64,000 nt of DNA from assembly GCF_014633365.1 (NCBI RefSeq), contig NC_068344.1:14089669-14153668 (forward strand), read 5' to 3'. The notes beneath the pieces are model-generated. The model ran no database searches. It was not told the origin of the DNA and saw only the letters and a program-made list of their open reading frames with translations. Made by a program: the position numbers and the translations under genes. Origin of the DNA: Diospyros lotus. Its lineage: Eukaryota; Streptophyta; Magnoliopsida; Ericales; Ebenaceae. Positions 35,041 to 47,013 of the stretch are shown here, piece by piece. How positions within the stretch are numbered: position 1 is the first letter of the stretch; the number at the start of each line of letters is the position of its first letter.

Positions 35041-35591
35041 ACTCTCTTGCCTGTGCAATGGCTCCATTTTTGTCGCAATATAAGGATATCGGCAACTGAA
35101 TGGACATCCACTTCAAGTTCAGTAATGAACTTCCTCATCCAAATAGTCTCCTTTGCAGTATCGCATGTCGCAACATATTCGGCTTCCGTAGTGGAGTTCG
35201 CAATTATTTCTTACTTGGAACTCTTCCAGCTAACTACCCCTCCATTATAAACAAATACAAACTTGGATGTAGACTTTCTATCATCCATATTAGATTGGAA
35301 ATTTGAATTAGTGAACCCATCAACACAGAGATCACCCTCTTCATACACTAGTGGTAAATCCTTAGTCTTTCTCAAGTTCTTAAGCATACTCCTTACTACT
35401 GTCTAGTGTTCTAAATCGAGATTGGACTGATATTAGCTAGTGACACTCACAACATATGCGATATTTGGTCTAGTACATAGCATGACATACATGAGACTCC
35501 CTACAACCAAGGCATAAGGGATATTTTCTATGCTTTATCTCTCTTTAAGTGTCTTAGGAGACATCCCTTTAGAGATGAATTCCATGCTTGA
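35041..35591 (-). pseudogene. J RT-RNase H junction and RNase H remnant
   Basis: Minus strand encodes copia RNase H features: the conserved YAVVGSLMYVMLCTRPN-type segment near 35470-35530 and the region equivalent to SKKQTTVATSTTEAEY around 35140-35220. Frames are broken by several stops. Interrupted at 35592 by solo LTR D2, with the duplication CTTGA. Confidence 0.75.
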
Positions 35592-38266
35592 TGTAACGAC
35601 CCGTTAGAGGGCCTAGTATTTATTTAGAATTAGTTAATTAATTATTGAAGTAATTAATTAAGAGGATTTGCCAATTAATTGTTAATGTGGCAATTTAGAG
35701 ATTTAATTGAGAAAATAGCATTTAATTATGTTTAATTATTGAGAAGATTAAATGCAAGGACTTGAGGGTCATTTAAGAAGTTGTTATTAATTTAATTAAT
35801 TAATAAAAGTTATTATGAGAATGGGAAGTCCATCCGAGAAAGGGTTTTGGATTTATGGAGTCTCCTAGTTGTATTAGGAGAATGAGATGCCCTAGGATTG
35901 CTCTCTTTCTCTCTCTATATATATATCTTCCCATAGCATTGAGTTTCTTCACGCCGTGGAGATTAGAGATCGCATAGAAGAAGGAAATAAGCCAAGAGCT
36001 ATTGCAGTAACAGTGAGTAGGATTCGAGTTCGATCAGAGAGTTTAAGGCAAGTATTCCATCCTTGTAATCCATTCTTACGAGATTATAGTTCAGTAATAC
36101 CCTCAGTTGATTCAAGGTTCTTAGTGTAATTCGGATTAATACAGTCAGTATGTATGTATATATTTTTCATGCATATACAGTGAGTTCAAACTTTGCATAG
36201 AAGGCTCTCGGGAGATTATTGAGTCAATTAAGAAGATCATAAGGCAAGTATCCTTCCCCTGTAATCCTTTCTTACAGGTCTTGATTGAGTTGGATATCAG
36301 ATTTCCATAATTGATTCAGTTCCAGTGCATATATATTCATATATGTGCGTTACAGTGAGTTATTTCAGTTCAGTGCATGTTTATATATGTATTTACATGC
36401 GTACAGTGAGTACCAACCAGTTCATGTATATATTCCTTGCATTGTTTACATTAGTTATGATCAGTAAATCATCCCTCAAGTTGTTTATATATCAATTGGG
36501 ATTGTTCTCCCAAGATTTCTTTTGGAATGGTGTAGTGAAGCTAAGTTTTGATTCAAGTTTTGATCTCTGTTATCGTAAGCTGTATATCTGATAAGAATCC
36601 AGTCATTCGAATAAGCCTTGAGTCATTCGAATGAGTTTCAAAGCACCCGAATAAGTTTCAGTGTTATCGTAGGCTTTTCCCCTATAATATTCCAGTCATT
36701 CGAATGAGTTTTTGGGTCATTCGAATGAGTCATGTGATTATCATATCATTCGTATGTATTTTTGAGGTTTTTGACTGTCATTCGAATGAGCCTTGTTGTC
36801 ATTCGAATGAGCCCTTGAAGATGTGAGTAAGTTGTTGCTTTGTATAGCTTAGCATTCGAATGAGCCTTCTTGTCATTCGAATGACCTTCAAATTGATTCG
36901 AATAAGGTTACTGTTGCATTCGAATGAGTCAAGTTTTTCCAGTTCAAAAGTTGAAAATTTTCAAAATTCATTCGAATGAATTTGAGAGTCATTCGAATGA
37001 GTCCCAGATCAGATCCGAATAGCCTTGAAATATCATCAGTCATTCGAATGAGCCTTCTGTCATTCGAATGAGTCTCAGTCATTCGAATGAGCCTTCTGTC
37101 ATTCGAATGAGTCTCTGTCATTCGAATGAGTTTTTCTGCCATTCGAATGAGCTTGCTGAAATCCATTTTTTTCATTCGAATGAGCTGTTTTTCATTCAAA
37201 TTTCCTCCTTAGACTTTCTCAATCATCCAAATAGTATCAAATGGCATCCAAATAGCTTCCAGTAAATTCTTGATTCAAGTATTAAATTTAATATAAATAT
37301 TCAATTATTCAAATATTGAATTTTTATGCCAAGATAAGAATAAATCCAATATGCCATGCCTATACTTAGAAATTTCAGAATATTTGAATCTCAACATTTC
37401 TAGTAAAAATCATATACCATGTTTAGCAGTTCATTATGACATGGTCAACATTATTTTGTGAGATTATGTGCATACACATTGTATGAGCATTGAGCATGAC
37501 TTATGTGGAGCACTACATATCGTGTGCTAGCATTTATATGAGCATTGCATTATGCGCGCCAGGCGGCTTGTCCGCGGGGATCCCACTAGTATCAGTACAA
37601 TTATATCTCAGTTATGAGATGCTCGCCTGATGTCGACCAGGGAGCTAGGGGCATATTGCCCAAAGTATGTGCTTACAGTTTTTATGTTTGCAGGACTCAG
37701 ATCTGTCAGGTATGTGTTACAGTTATGTGGGCCTATGGGCCAAAGTTGCATACCTGTATTTAGTTTACAGCTTATGTGCATTACATCTCATAAATGCCAT
37801 CCAGTGATTATTATATCTCTCAGTACAAGTTCAGTAAGTATTTTTATCAGTATCGATATTCTTCGATTCAGCTTCAGTTATTCTTTCCAGTTTATTACTT
37901 GCTGAGCTTTGTAGCTCACCTTGTACTCTTCACCATTCCAGGTCCTAGTGGGGGAGTACCAGACGTGGGGCCTAGCAGCAGTGTCCAGTAGTGTGTGTAC
38001 GTGGAGCCGCTCAAGACCAAAGATGTCTGGGAGTTATTAGTTATTAGTTGTTAGTTAGTGTTTGATCAGTTTAGATTCATTTTAATTTCCAGTTTAGGGA
38101 ATTTCCCTTAGATGCAATTATGATTTCAGTTTTTGTTGACTCAGAGTCTTATTACAGTTAATCGATATATATACAGTATTGGTATCAAAATTCAGTTATC
38201 AGTTAGTTTATTTTATTTTCCCCGTAGCACCTCTTCTCGGGCAGTTCTAGGAGAGTGGGTGTTACA
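35592..38266 (+). mobile_element. Solo LTR D2 (Ty3/gypsy, 2,675 bp), complete
   Basis: Starts TGTAACGACCCG and ends GTGGGTGTTACA, with the perfect duplication CTTGA at 35587-35591 and 38267-38271. It is the complete reference for the D family to which element B belongs. Contains the CATTCGAATG array (36605-37196) and the GAGC...GCTC hairpin at 37904-37917. Open frames at 36888-37265 are by-products of the palindromic array. Confidence 0.92.
36605..37196. repeat. Array of the palindrome CATTCGAATG (17 exact copies)
   Basis: CATTCGAATG occurs 17 times exactly in about 590 bp, plus variants (CATTCGAATA, CATTCGTATG, CATTCAAAT). The usual context is GTCATTCGAATGAG(C/T). Spacing is irregular in the left part and about 18-21 bp between 37040 and 37150. 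Because the motif is its own reverse complement, both strands carry similar repeated open frames. Confidence 0.95.
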
Positions 38267-38271
38267 CTTGA

Positions 38272-38940
38272 AATGTATGAAACATTTCTTGGAATTTTCC
38301 ATATCAAACCTCTTTAGCATTGTTTCTATGTACAGACTCTGGGAGAGACCTATTAATCTCCTCGCTCTATCTATATGGATGCGAATTCCCAAGACATAGG
38401 TTACTTCTTTTAGATCCTTCATGGAGAATTTATTAGACAACCACAATTTGATTGACATCAACATGCCAATGTCATTTCTTATCAAGAGGATGTCATCCAC
38501 ATACAAGATCAGAAAAGCTCGTGCGCTCCTACTAACTTTCTTGTATATACAAGGTTCATCTGAATTTTTAATGAAACCAAACTCTTTGATCTCATTATCA
38601 AAGCGAATGTTCCAAGACCTTGAGTCTTGCTTAAGACCATAGATGAATCTTTCAAGCTTGCACACCTGATTGGCAATGGAAGACTCAAAACCACAAGGCT
38701 GTTCCATGAATATATCTTCCTAAAGATAACCATTCAGGAACACCGTTTTGACATTCATTTTCCAATTCTCATAATCATTGTGTGCTAATATAGCTAGCAT
38801 CATTTTGATGGATTTAAGTATCACAATCGACAAAAATGTCTTCTCATAGTCAATACTATGTTTTTGATGATATCCTTTCGCCACTAGTCGTGCTTTAAAG
38901 GTTTGCACCTTCCCATCAGGACCAATCTTTCTCTTGTAGA
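38272..38940 (-). pseudogene. J reverse transcriptase (copia) remnant
   Basis: Two overlapping open segments. 38720-38908 encodes the RT start (FKARLVAKGYHQKHSIDYEK). 38213-38707 encodes ERFIYGLKQDSRSWNIRFD, the catalytic YVDDILLI, and FSMKDLKEVTYVLGIRI, followed by SQSLYIETMLKRFDMENSKK. The YVDD box is intact. A frameshift lies at about 38707-38720. The last codons run into LTR D2. Sequence type is plant Ty1/copia. Confidence 0.9.
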
Positions 38941-39299
38941 TCCATTTGACCCTATAGGAACTATTGCTTTATGTGGATCTACTAGAGTCCAGATTTGGTT
39001 GGAATACATGGATTCCATCTCTGGTTGCATAGCCTTTACCATTTCTTAGTGTCGATGTCTGAAATCGCCTCTTTGTAGTTAGTATGGTCAACATCTTGAC
39101 CACTATCTCCATATAGAAACGCTTCCTGTATCTCCTCCATCAAGAAATCATATCATTCTAGAGGATGAGATACTCTACTAGATCTATGTGCCTCATACCA
39201 AATCATAGTACTAGGACTTGTTACACTTGGATTGATTTCTTCATTAGGCTCAACTTGTGGCTCAGAAGACATTTCATCTAGTTCTACTTTCTTTCTTGT

Positions 39300-39985
39300 G
39301 CTACTCTATTGAATAAACTCTTTTTCAAAGAATGTGACATCCCTACTAACTAACACTCTTTGGTCGCTAGGAAAATAGAAGTAGTACCGTTTGCAATGCT
39401 CAGGGTACCTTACAAATCTTCCTTTGCTAGAACGAGATTCTAACTTATTTGTCTTGAGTTTCTCTACATAGGCAGAATAAACCCATATCCTAACATGCTT
39501 AAGACTGGGTTGCCTTTTGGTCAACATCTCATATAGTGTACTCTCGATAGACTTACTTGGAGCCCTGTTATGGAGATAGATTGTGGTGCATAAAGCATAG
39601 CCCCTAGAGATAATGGAGGATCGACAAGGGTGATCATTGATCGTACCATGTCCAATAGGGTACAGTTTTTTCTCTTAGAAACACCATTAAATGTGGGGTT
39701 GTAGGGGGAGTTAATAGGGATATAATGCCATTGTCTTTGAGGTACTCATTGAATTCCATACTTAAGTATTCACCACCTCGATCTGATCGAAGTATCTTGA
39801 TACTCTTTTCGATCTAATTTTCTACTTTAGCCTTAAACTTCTTGAACTTTTTGAAGGGTTCAGACTTGTACTTTATCAAGTACACAAAACCATACCGTGA
39901 CAAGTCAACAGTAAAGGTTATGAAGTAGTGAAAACCACCTTTTGCTATTACAGAGAACGATCTACATACATCTGTGTGGATTAAC
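39300..39985 (-). pseudogene. J integrase (copia) remnant
   Basis: The 73-codon segment 39306-39527 encodes the integrase C-terminal GKFVGYPE-type region (here GRFVRYPEHCKRYYFYFP) and RDVTFFE. Further right, sense codons near 39740-39800 correspond to RSDRGGEYLSMEFNEYL, containing the catalytic Asp and Glu region of copia integrase. Interrupted at 39986 by solo LTR C2. Confidence 0.85.
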
Positions 39986-42900
39986 TATAACACCCAGTGT
40001 TACCGGTGTTAAGAAAATAAGAAAGGAAGTGTGAAATTTCTAAAAATACCCTTGAGAAGGTGTTGGATCATTGAGAATGATGGTGCCCTATGAAAGAGGG
40101 GCATTTTGGGTAATATGGATAATGAAATCCAATAAAGGGTATTTTGATAAATTGGAAATAATTCCTATGTGGAATTAAGTGAGTAAGTGAATTAAATCCC
40201 AATTTTGTATTATGTGGAGATATATGGGATTAATAATTCACAAAGGATATTTTTGTAATTTTGGAATTAATTCTATAGAGGAATTTAATTATGGAAAATA
40301 GGGAAAATGGTGGATATTGAATTATTTGAGAAAATAATTATGTTTTCCCTAAATTGGTGAATAAATGTGGTAACGCCACATGAATGGATGAGATGAGAAC
40401 TTGGGAGCCAAGTATGGGTTTAAAAGGTGACACTTGGCAAAGTCTTGTTCAAGTATAAATGGGTGGTTTAATTAAATGTAAAAAGAAAATTTCCAAGTGA
40501 TCCAATGGCTAGAAGTGGATCTTGGAGGATGGCATGGATTGCCAACTCCTTAAGAGTGTGTTTCCTCTTAAAAGTGGAGATTAATTCTTCCAAATATTAA
40601 TGGTGGAGATTTAAACCTAACCAAGCACTTGGATTGTGCTTCTTTGGAAGGGGGATATGTAACGACCCGCTCCCACTTACGGGCGTCACTGGTAAATAAT
40701 CGACCAGATTACTCACCCGACAACCACAATTGAAGAGTTGGACTATGTTTCAACAGGAAACGCCCTAGGTGGGAACTAGGCTTCGTCCTTCCCTTCGCTC
40801 CACTCAGGAATCGGTCCCAACTCAAATAAGAAAAATCCAGCGGACCAAGACCCGAAACCCGAGTGAGCTTCACCTCTCTTCAGCTCACCCCATAGCAAGC
40901 CAGAGGTGACCCAGGCACAAGGCTAGCATACAAACACTTCGCTGAGTATTGGGGATTTATGAGAACATACCTTTGCTGATCTTGACTCGGTCCGAAACTT
41001 GGCTTCTCCAACTAAGCCATAGACAACGAATAATCTCACAATCATTTATCACACTATAATGATTACAACAATTAAACACATCTAGTGCTCAATATCGTTT
41101 ACATTCAATCACATAAATACAAGAATGAAAATACAGGAGAGTACGCATCCACACATCTTGGGCAACGATGCTAGTCGCCACTACAGTCTCCCGGCACCAT
41201 CCCTGCTTGCATTCGGACTTGCAACATCTACACATGAGGTAAAACCTCATGAGTCATAAAGACTCAGTAAGGGTGCAATGCATGTAAATATGAATATAAT
41301 CATGTTTATGTATGCCAAATGCATGCAAATGAGGCTAGGCTCACACATCCTCACAACCCACTAAGGTTTGAGGCATCAACCTATCAGCCCCCCACCACTA
41401 GTCCTCCTTATGGCCACAGGTCCACTAGTTCTTGCATCACACAGGATATAACCACTACATGCCAATGCAACATAAAAACATTATCAAACACATTTACCAA
41501 CTTGCAAGGCCACCTCCACATGGGGCCATCCCTTACCTGGCTCGAAGCCTCATCCCTGCCTCGGCTAGAACGTCAGCCCGAACTCCGAGCTTTCTAGGAT
41601 CACCGCCTTCTCGTTCGAACCTAGAGGCAAACACACAAAAACCCAACTCCATTAACATTCGGCATTAACCCAATGCCCTCGATTTCGCCACACATTGCAA
41701 AATCACCATCAACATTATTTCCAAACAACGAACCGCGGCATACATCAGCCGTTTAATAATTTCCAACCACCCCAACCCGGGGTTAAATCCAACAACATTA
41801 CACAATTCAATGTCTCACATAAAGGAAATATTCCAAAAAGAATTAATTCACTTACCTCGGTTAAATCGAGAAGAGAAAATCGGTTAATCGCCCACGCCGA
41901 CGTTGCTTCCCGAGCTACCATCACATGCCCGAAATCCTATTCTCAAGCTTCCGGTATGCTCTACGAGCCTCAATATAATTTCCAGGACCTTTCCCCAATT
42001 TTCTGGAAATTTTTGGGATTTTCCCCCTATTTTTCCAGATTTTTCTCATTTTTTTTCTTTTCTTTTTTTTTCCCCTTCTTTCTCTTCTCCTTTCTTTCTC
42101 CTGCGCGCGGCCACTGTTCATCACCTTCTTCGCCATCTCCCGCGCGCGCACAGCGCTTGCTCACGCCGCCTGCCACCGCTACTTGCTCCACCAGCTCGTC
42201 GTCGCCATCAGCCTCTCGCCGCCGAGCCACAGCCGGCCGCACCGAACCGCCCCTGACCGCCGCGAGCCTGCTGCGCGTCGGCCTCCCCCTGCGTGTCATT
42301 GCCATGGCCGCTCGGTGAAGCTCCTGGCCGCCTTGCTGTGGCCACTCACTGGCTCGCCGAACGCCTCTAGTCGCCGCTGCTCCAGCTTGCCTCACCTTCG
42401 GCCATCGCGACCATGGCCGCCTGCCTTGAGGTTGCTGCTTCCATCATCGGCAGCTTCAAACCGCTGCCTTCTTCTTCTATCATCGGCCATGGCGGTTGCA
42501 GCCATGGCCGATCGGCCTCATCACCCTCATTCTCTCTCTCGCATTGCTCTCTCTCACCGATCTCTCACTCTCCTCAATCTCACCTCTCTGTTTTGCTGCC
42601 TCTCGGCCATTTCAAAAATGGCAGAGGCGTACACGAGGAAGCTTCAAGGAAGCTTCCTTACGCCTATATATATACATATATATATGCTAATTACATAATT
42701 AACCACTAATTTCTCATAATTTCACTTAAGCAACTTATTAATTGCACTTGAGGATTTTTTTATAAATAGCACTTGCACTCTCTAATGCTTTAATTAATTA
42801 CTCTACGGCCACTCAAAATCTCGATTTATTCGAAATTAATAACCGACCGCTACTCGGGAATACCGACCTCGTCCCTGCGCCTGCACAGGACCTTTATTCG

Positions 42901-44851
42901 ACCCGAAAATACTTAAGGGTTGCCTTAGTCAGAAAATCGAACCACCCCTAGGGTCCCCTCAGCTTCTAGGAGGTCCCCTCCGACTATTCGGTATTGGCAC
43001 CCACTCGGGCTTATACAGAATTTATTCTGAAAATTATTCCCGGTCGGATCGCTGCCAGCGTTACTATCCTCATCTCAAGACGCTCACCAATCCCTTGCCA
43101 TGATCCCTGGACATCCAAGTCCCGAGGCACTCCCAGCCGTCAATTCGATAATTTTATTAATTAATTACTCGTAATTGACTTTTGGCCTTCCCAGACCACC
43201 CGAGGTCCTGCCAAATTAATAAAAAAATCTATTTATTTTCAATACCATGTAATACCGGGTATTACAGGATATTTGCTCTCATAAAGTGGGGAAAGATCCA
43301 ATGGTGAGGATTTATTCTTGAAATGCTAGAAAGAAGTATATAAGGGGAAAGAGAGCCTTTGTCTCAAATTTTGGCCATTTTGAAGAGCCTTGAAGAAGAA
43401 AGGGGATGAAAGAAGGGAGAAGAAATGAAGAAGGAATCAAGGTAAGTTTCCTTCTTCCTCTCTTTATTTAGTGTTCTTGTATGCAAAGTAAGTGAGTTCT
43501 TGTTTGAATGCCATCTTAGATGGGAGAAGATGTTGATGGAAGCTCTCTTGAAATGAAGATTTGAAAATTCAAGAAGAGGTAAGGGATGGCCCCATGTGGA
43601 GGAGGCCTTGCATTTCATTGTAAGTAGGTTGCATAAACTTTTATGTATCTCTTTGCATGCTTTACTTGTTCATGAGATCTATGGCCATGGGGGTGGGAAA
43701 GAAATGGTAGGTTGATGCCTCAAACCATGTTGGGTTGTGAGGATGGAATGACCTAACCATGCTTGCATGCATTTGCCATTACATAGACTTGTTATACTTG
43801 TATTTACTTTGCATTGCACCCTTACTGAGCTTTGTGGCTCATGAGGTTTTACCCTTCTCTTATAGGTTGTTCCTATGTCAAAAGAGAAAAGGAAGAATTG
43901 CAAGCTTGTGGTTTGAAGCTCGTGGTGTAATTTATTTTGTTGTAAAATTAAGGCTTAAAGAAGCCCAGGCATGTGATTATTTCATTTGTGACCTTATCAC
44001 GTAGGAAAGCCCATTTTTTGTATTTGATCACATGTGGTATTTATATTTGGAGGTTGTTATGTGAGCAACAATAGGTTGTGTAAGGCTCATGTGTGAAATG
44101 GAAGGAAATTTTGATGTGTGTTGTGTAATCATCAAAGAGGTGGTGTAAGCCTTAATTATGGAGAAATAGAGGCAAAATTGAATGAATATGAAATATTTTT
44201 ATTAAATTTATTTTTTGGAAAGTTTGGGGTTAAGAAGGCCCAAGGAAAAAAAAAAAAAGTGAAGTGGCAGCAAGTAAGCATTAGCCCCGCGCGTGCAGGC
44301 AGGGCCGTGTGGGCGGCTAGGCGTGCGGCTAGCGCACAGCGGGGCCTCGCGCGGGCCCTAGGCGCGCCAACAAGCCCCATAGGCCGATTTTTTTTTTAAA
44401 AATTCTGAAATTTTTGGGATTTATGGGGCATTTCTTAATTGATTTTGGTCCATAGAGGAATTTTCAAATTAAAGGGATTTTTCGGGCATTTTGGAGAATA
44501 ATGCCAAAATTTTGAATGAGTTTTTCCTCCAAAATTGGTAATCAATCAATGGATTGATTTTAATGGTGATTTATGGAGCCCGGTAAAATTCTTGGATGGA
44601 AAAGAATTAAATATAAATAAGAAAATGGTAGTTGGGCATCTTTATGAGTTTTCTTTTTAAGCGAAAGTGGTGTGGTTCAAGCCCAATTCTGTTAGTGAAT
44701 CCTAAGGTTGAGGGAAGGGAAGGACGAGCCTAGTTCCCACCTGGGGCGTTTCGTCTTGAAACATGGTCCACCCTTCACTAAAGGCCGGGCAGGTGGACAA
44801 TTTGGGTAATTGTTCACGAGTAACACTTGTAAGTGGGAGCGGGGCATTACA
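39986..44851 (+). mobile_element. Solo LTR C2 (Ty3/gypsy-type), split by E2
   Basis: Starts TATAACACCC (TG changed to TA) and ends GGGGCATTACA, with the duplication TTAAC at 39981-39985 and 44852-44856. Without E2 it is about 2.25 kb, close to C1. Conserved hairpin at 43827-43840 and a GC-rich block at about 44283-44370. Confidence 0.9.
40658..43266 (-). mobile_element. Solo LTR E2 (2,609 bp), nested in C2
   Basis: Bounded by TGTAACGACCC and CCGGGTATTACA with the perfect duplication GGATA at 40653-40657 and 43267-43271. Minus orientation by comparison with E3, which is followed by a PBS. Contains a GC-rich, CpG-rich segment at about 42100-42500 with overlapping low-complexity open frames on both strands, the hairpin at 41251-41265, and the 19-bp palindromic terminus at 43248-43266. 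Confidence 0.92.
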
Positions 44852-44856
44852 TTAAC

Positions 44857-45032
44857 CCTAATACTTCACTGACTCTCCCACTTTGTCCAACAAAGGGTGA
44901 CTTAGCCATTTTGACGAAAAGACAGAATTCTTAAGTTGGCTCGGTTCATAACCTACTGGATAAATTAATCCTCTTTTGGCCAATTCGTTAACCCTTCTCT
45001 CGTTAATGTGGCATAGTCTAAGATGTCATAAG
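44857..45032 (-). pseudogene. J GAG-pre-integrase remnant
   Basis: Minus strand encodes HLRLCHINERRVNELAKRGL, the copia pre-integrase zinc-binding segment (usually LWHxRLGH...), with the Trp codon changed to TGA and Gly changed to Cys. It is cut at 45033 by the 3' LTR of element I. Confidence 0.82.
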
Positions 45033-46706
45033 TGTAGCGCCCCATTTTTCTTTTTCCAAGGTACACATACAAAGGTGCATGATGACGCTAGCAACCACAT
45101 GGTAATCAAAGGGCGTTTATGGAAGCCTTTGCCAACGGAAGCAAAGGATCGAACTTGAAAGCTTTATAAAAACTATAAGCTAGATATTTAAGGCTTCCAC
45201 TATATGCTTTTAACACAAAAACCACCTAAAAAGCCATAATACAACTTGAAAATCTAGGGATCATTTAGGCTCCCTTTTACAACAAGTAAAACTCACACTA
45301 AAGTCATAGTACAACGCTTTGCAATCAAAACGTAAAGAAGCTAGCTATCCAAGAACCACTTCCTTTCCTTTCCTCTGACTTGATTCCGGGGCACCTGTCA
45401 CGACTAACCCACTTGGAACGTTGAATGTTCCAGGGGTATGAGACACCCAAGTTAGATAGTTATATCTAAGTGAGTGCAACGAGAAGAGATAGCATGAATG
45501 TAAATGAGATATGCAAGATGATATGAGACCGCCTGTGTGGTAGTGACGTCGAGGTGTTGCAATCACCCCTGCTAATCAATCATGTTTTCACATCTCCATG
45601 ACTTTTCACTAGTTTAACATGAGATCCTAACTTCAGCTAGCCACACACACCAAGTGATGCATGACAAAGAAAGAGAAAATGCTTGGTTTAAAGGAAAGTC
45701 ATGCTTATGTAAGTAATCACCCTTACCCATGTGAAGACAAAATGTTCGGTATATATCATAAAGATGCAAGAAGCACTCATCTTACTGGTTCGGAAGCTCT
45801 AAGGTACTGTTCACAGGGTTTAGGAAAGCTTTTCTGCAAAAATAACATAACTTCGGAACTCAAACCTAAAATATTTTTATATGCTCCACTCGCGACAATC
45901 AGGTGGCGCGTGAACTGCACGCACTGCCCCTCCAGCTTTGACGTCTTGAGGTTTTTCGGCCCGTTCTCCCTCATCCGGACTCCGATTTGACTTCCGTTTG
46001 AACCCACACAACCCTTATTCAATTATCTATCAAAATACAGAAAGAAACTAGAATTACCTTGCTGTTTTCTCACTGTTTAACTCCTTTTACGGTGGCGGTC
46101 CAACTTTTCTGACGAAGTATTTTACCACTCTATTTTTGGGAAAAGTTTCTCCTCTCAACTCACCTCCCCTTTTCCTCTTGATTAATGGTGAGAATTTCCC
46201 TTCCAAGGCCTTGGTATTTATAGGAATTTATGGCCAATCCAAGAGTGCCATGTGTCACTTAGATAAGGTTGTAATCATCACTTTCGTAGGATTGCGCCAA
46301 GTGTCCCTTGAGATTTGAGCCATTTCTCCCCCTTGTGACATGTGTCCTTTTAAACATGTGCCACCACATGTTAATTTCATTTTTCAAGATTCCTCATGAT
46401 ATGTCTCCTAACTAAGTTAGCTTACTTGGTTCCTTTAACTAACTAGTCACAAGATATTTTAACTTCTTACAAATAACTCTTTAACCCAAATACTTCTTTG
46501 CACTTATATCCCTTAGGCCCTAGAACTCCTTAAAATACTCCAAAATACCTTAGATGATGCCCCCTTGCGATAGTTTCCATGATTTTTCAGAAAACCCTTC
46601 ATTCGTTCCTCGGCGATTACCTCGGAACTTCACATGTATCCTTCGATTTCCAAGGGAATGCTTTATTTCTTGAACAACAATGCCTAGGAAAACTTCGGGT
46701 ATTACA
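45033..46706 (-). repeat. Element I 3' LTR (1,674 bp)
   Basis: In sense begins TGTAATACCCGAAG after the PPT and ends GGGGCGCTACA at 45033. Aligns with 52842-53690 over its first ~850 bp in plus coordinates; both copies contain the same 73-codon frame (45345-45566, 53154-53375). Lacks about 70 bp present in the other LTR after 53692. Confidence 0.9.
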
Positions 46707-46719
46707 TCCTCCCCCCTTT
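46707..46719 (-). other. Element I polypurine tract
   Basis: AAAGGGGGGAGGA on the minus strand, directly before the 3' LTR. Confidence 0.92.
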
Positions 46720-46749
46720 AAAAAAAGATTTTGTCCCCGAAATACACTC

Positions 46750-47013
46750 CTAGGTTTCCATATGGTTTAAGAGGTGTGAGAACTTTTGCTGCATTTCTTC
46801 TTCTCTCTTCCAAGTGGCTTCCTCAATGTTATGGTGTTTCCACAACACTTTCACCAGTGGTATCACCTTGTTTCTCAATACTTTCTCCTTCCGGTCCAAG
46901 ATCTCAATGGGTTCTTCGGGGTAGGTCAAATTCTCTTGTAGCTCAATCGTTTCTTCTGGAAACTTCTGAGAAGGATCGGGTTCACACTTTCGTAGACGAG
47001 ACACATGGAACAC
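46750..47013 (-). pseudogene. Element I chromodomain
   Basis: An 87-codon frame from MFHVSRLRKCEPD through YPEEPIEILDRKEKVLRN, IPLVKVLWKHHN and ATWKREEEMQQKFSHL. This is the chromovirus integrase C-terminal chromodomain. It is out of frame with the integrase core because of an indel near 47035 (a C-run just before the conserved VFHVS), so the polyprotein is broken here. Confidence 0.9.

Noticed and set aside
36605..37196. CRISPR-like array
   Set aside because: Plant nuclear DNA, 10-bp palindromic units with irregular spacing inside an LTR, and no cas genes.
36888..37265. Repeat-containing open frames on both strands in D2
   Set aside because: A direct consequence of the palindromic CATTCGAATG array; no start context or other coding signal.
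41695..42318. 207-codon open frame in E2, with a 122-codon frame opposite
   Set aside because: Lies in the GC-rich part of an LTR, low-complexity, open on both strands, and not preserved at the matching place in E3. No motif.
45345..45566. Conserved 73-codon frame repeated at 53154-53375
   Set aside because: Similarity is explained by the two LTRs of element I; no coding pattern.
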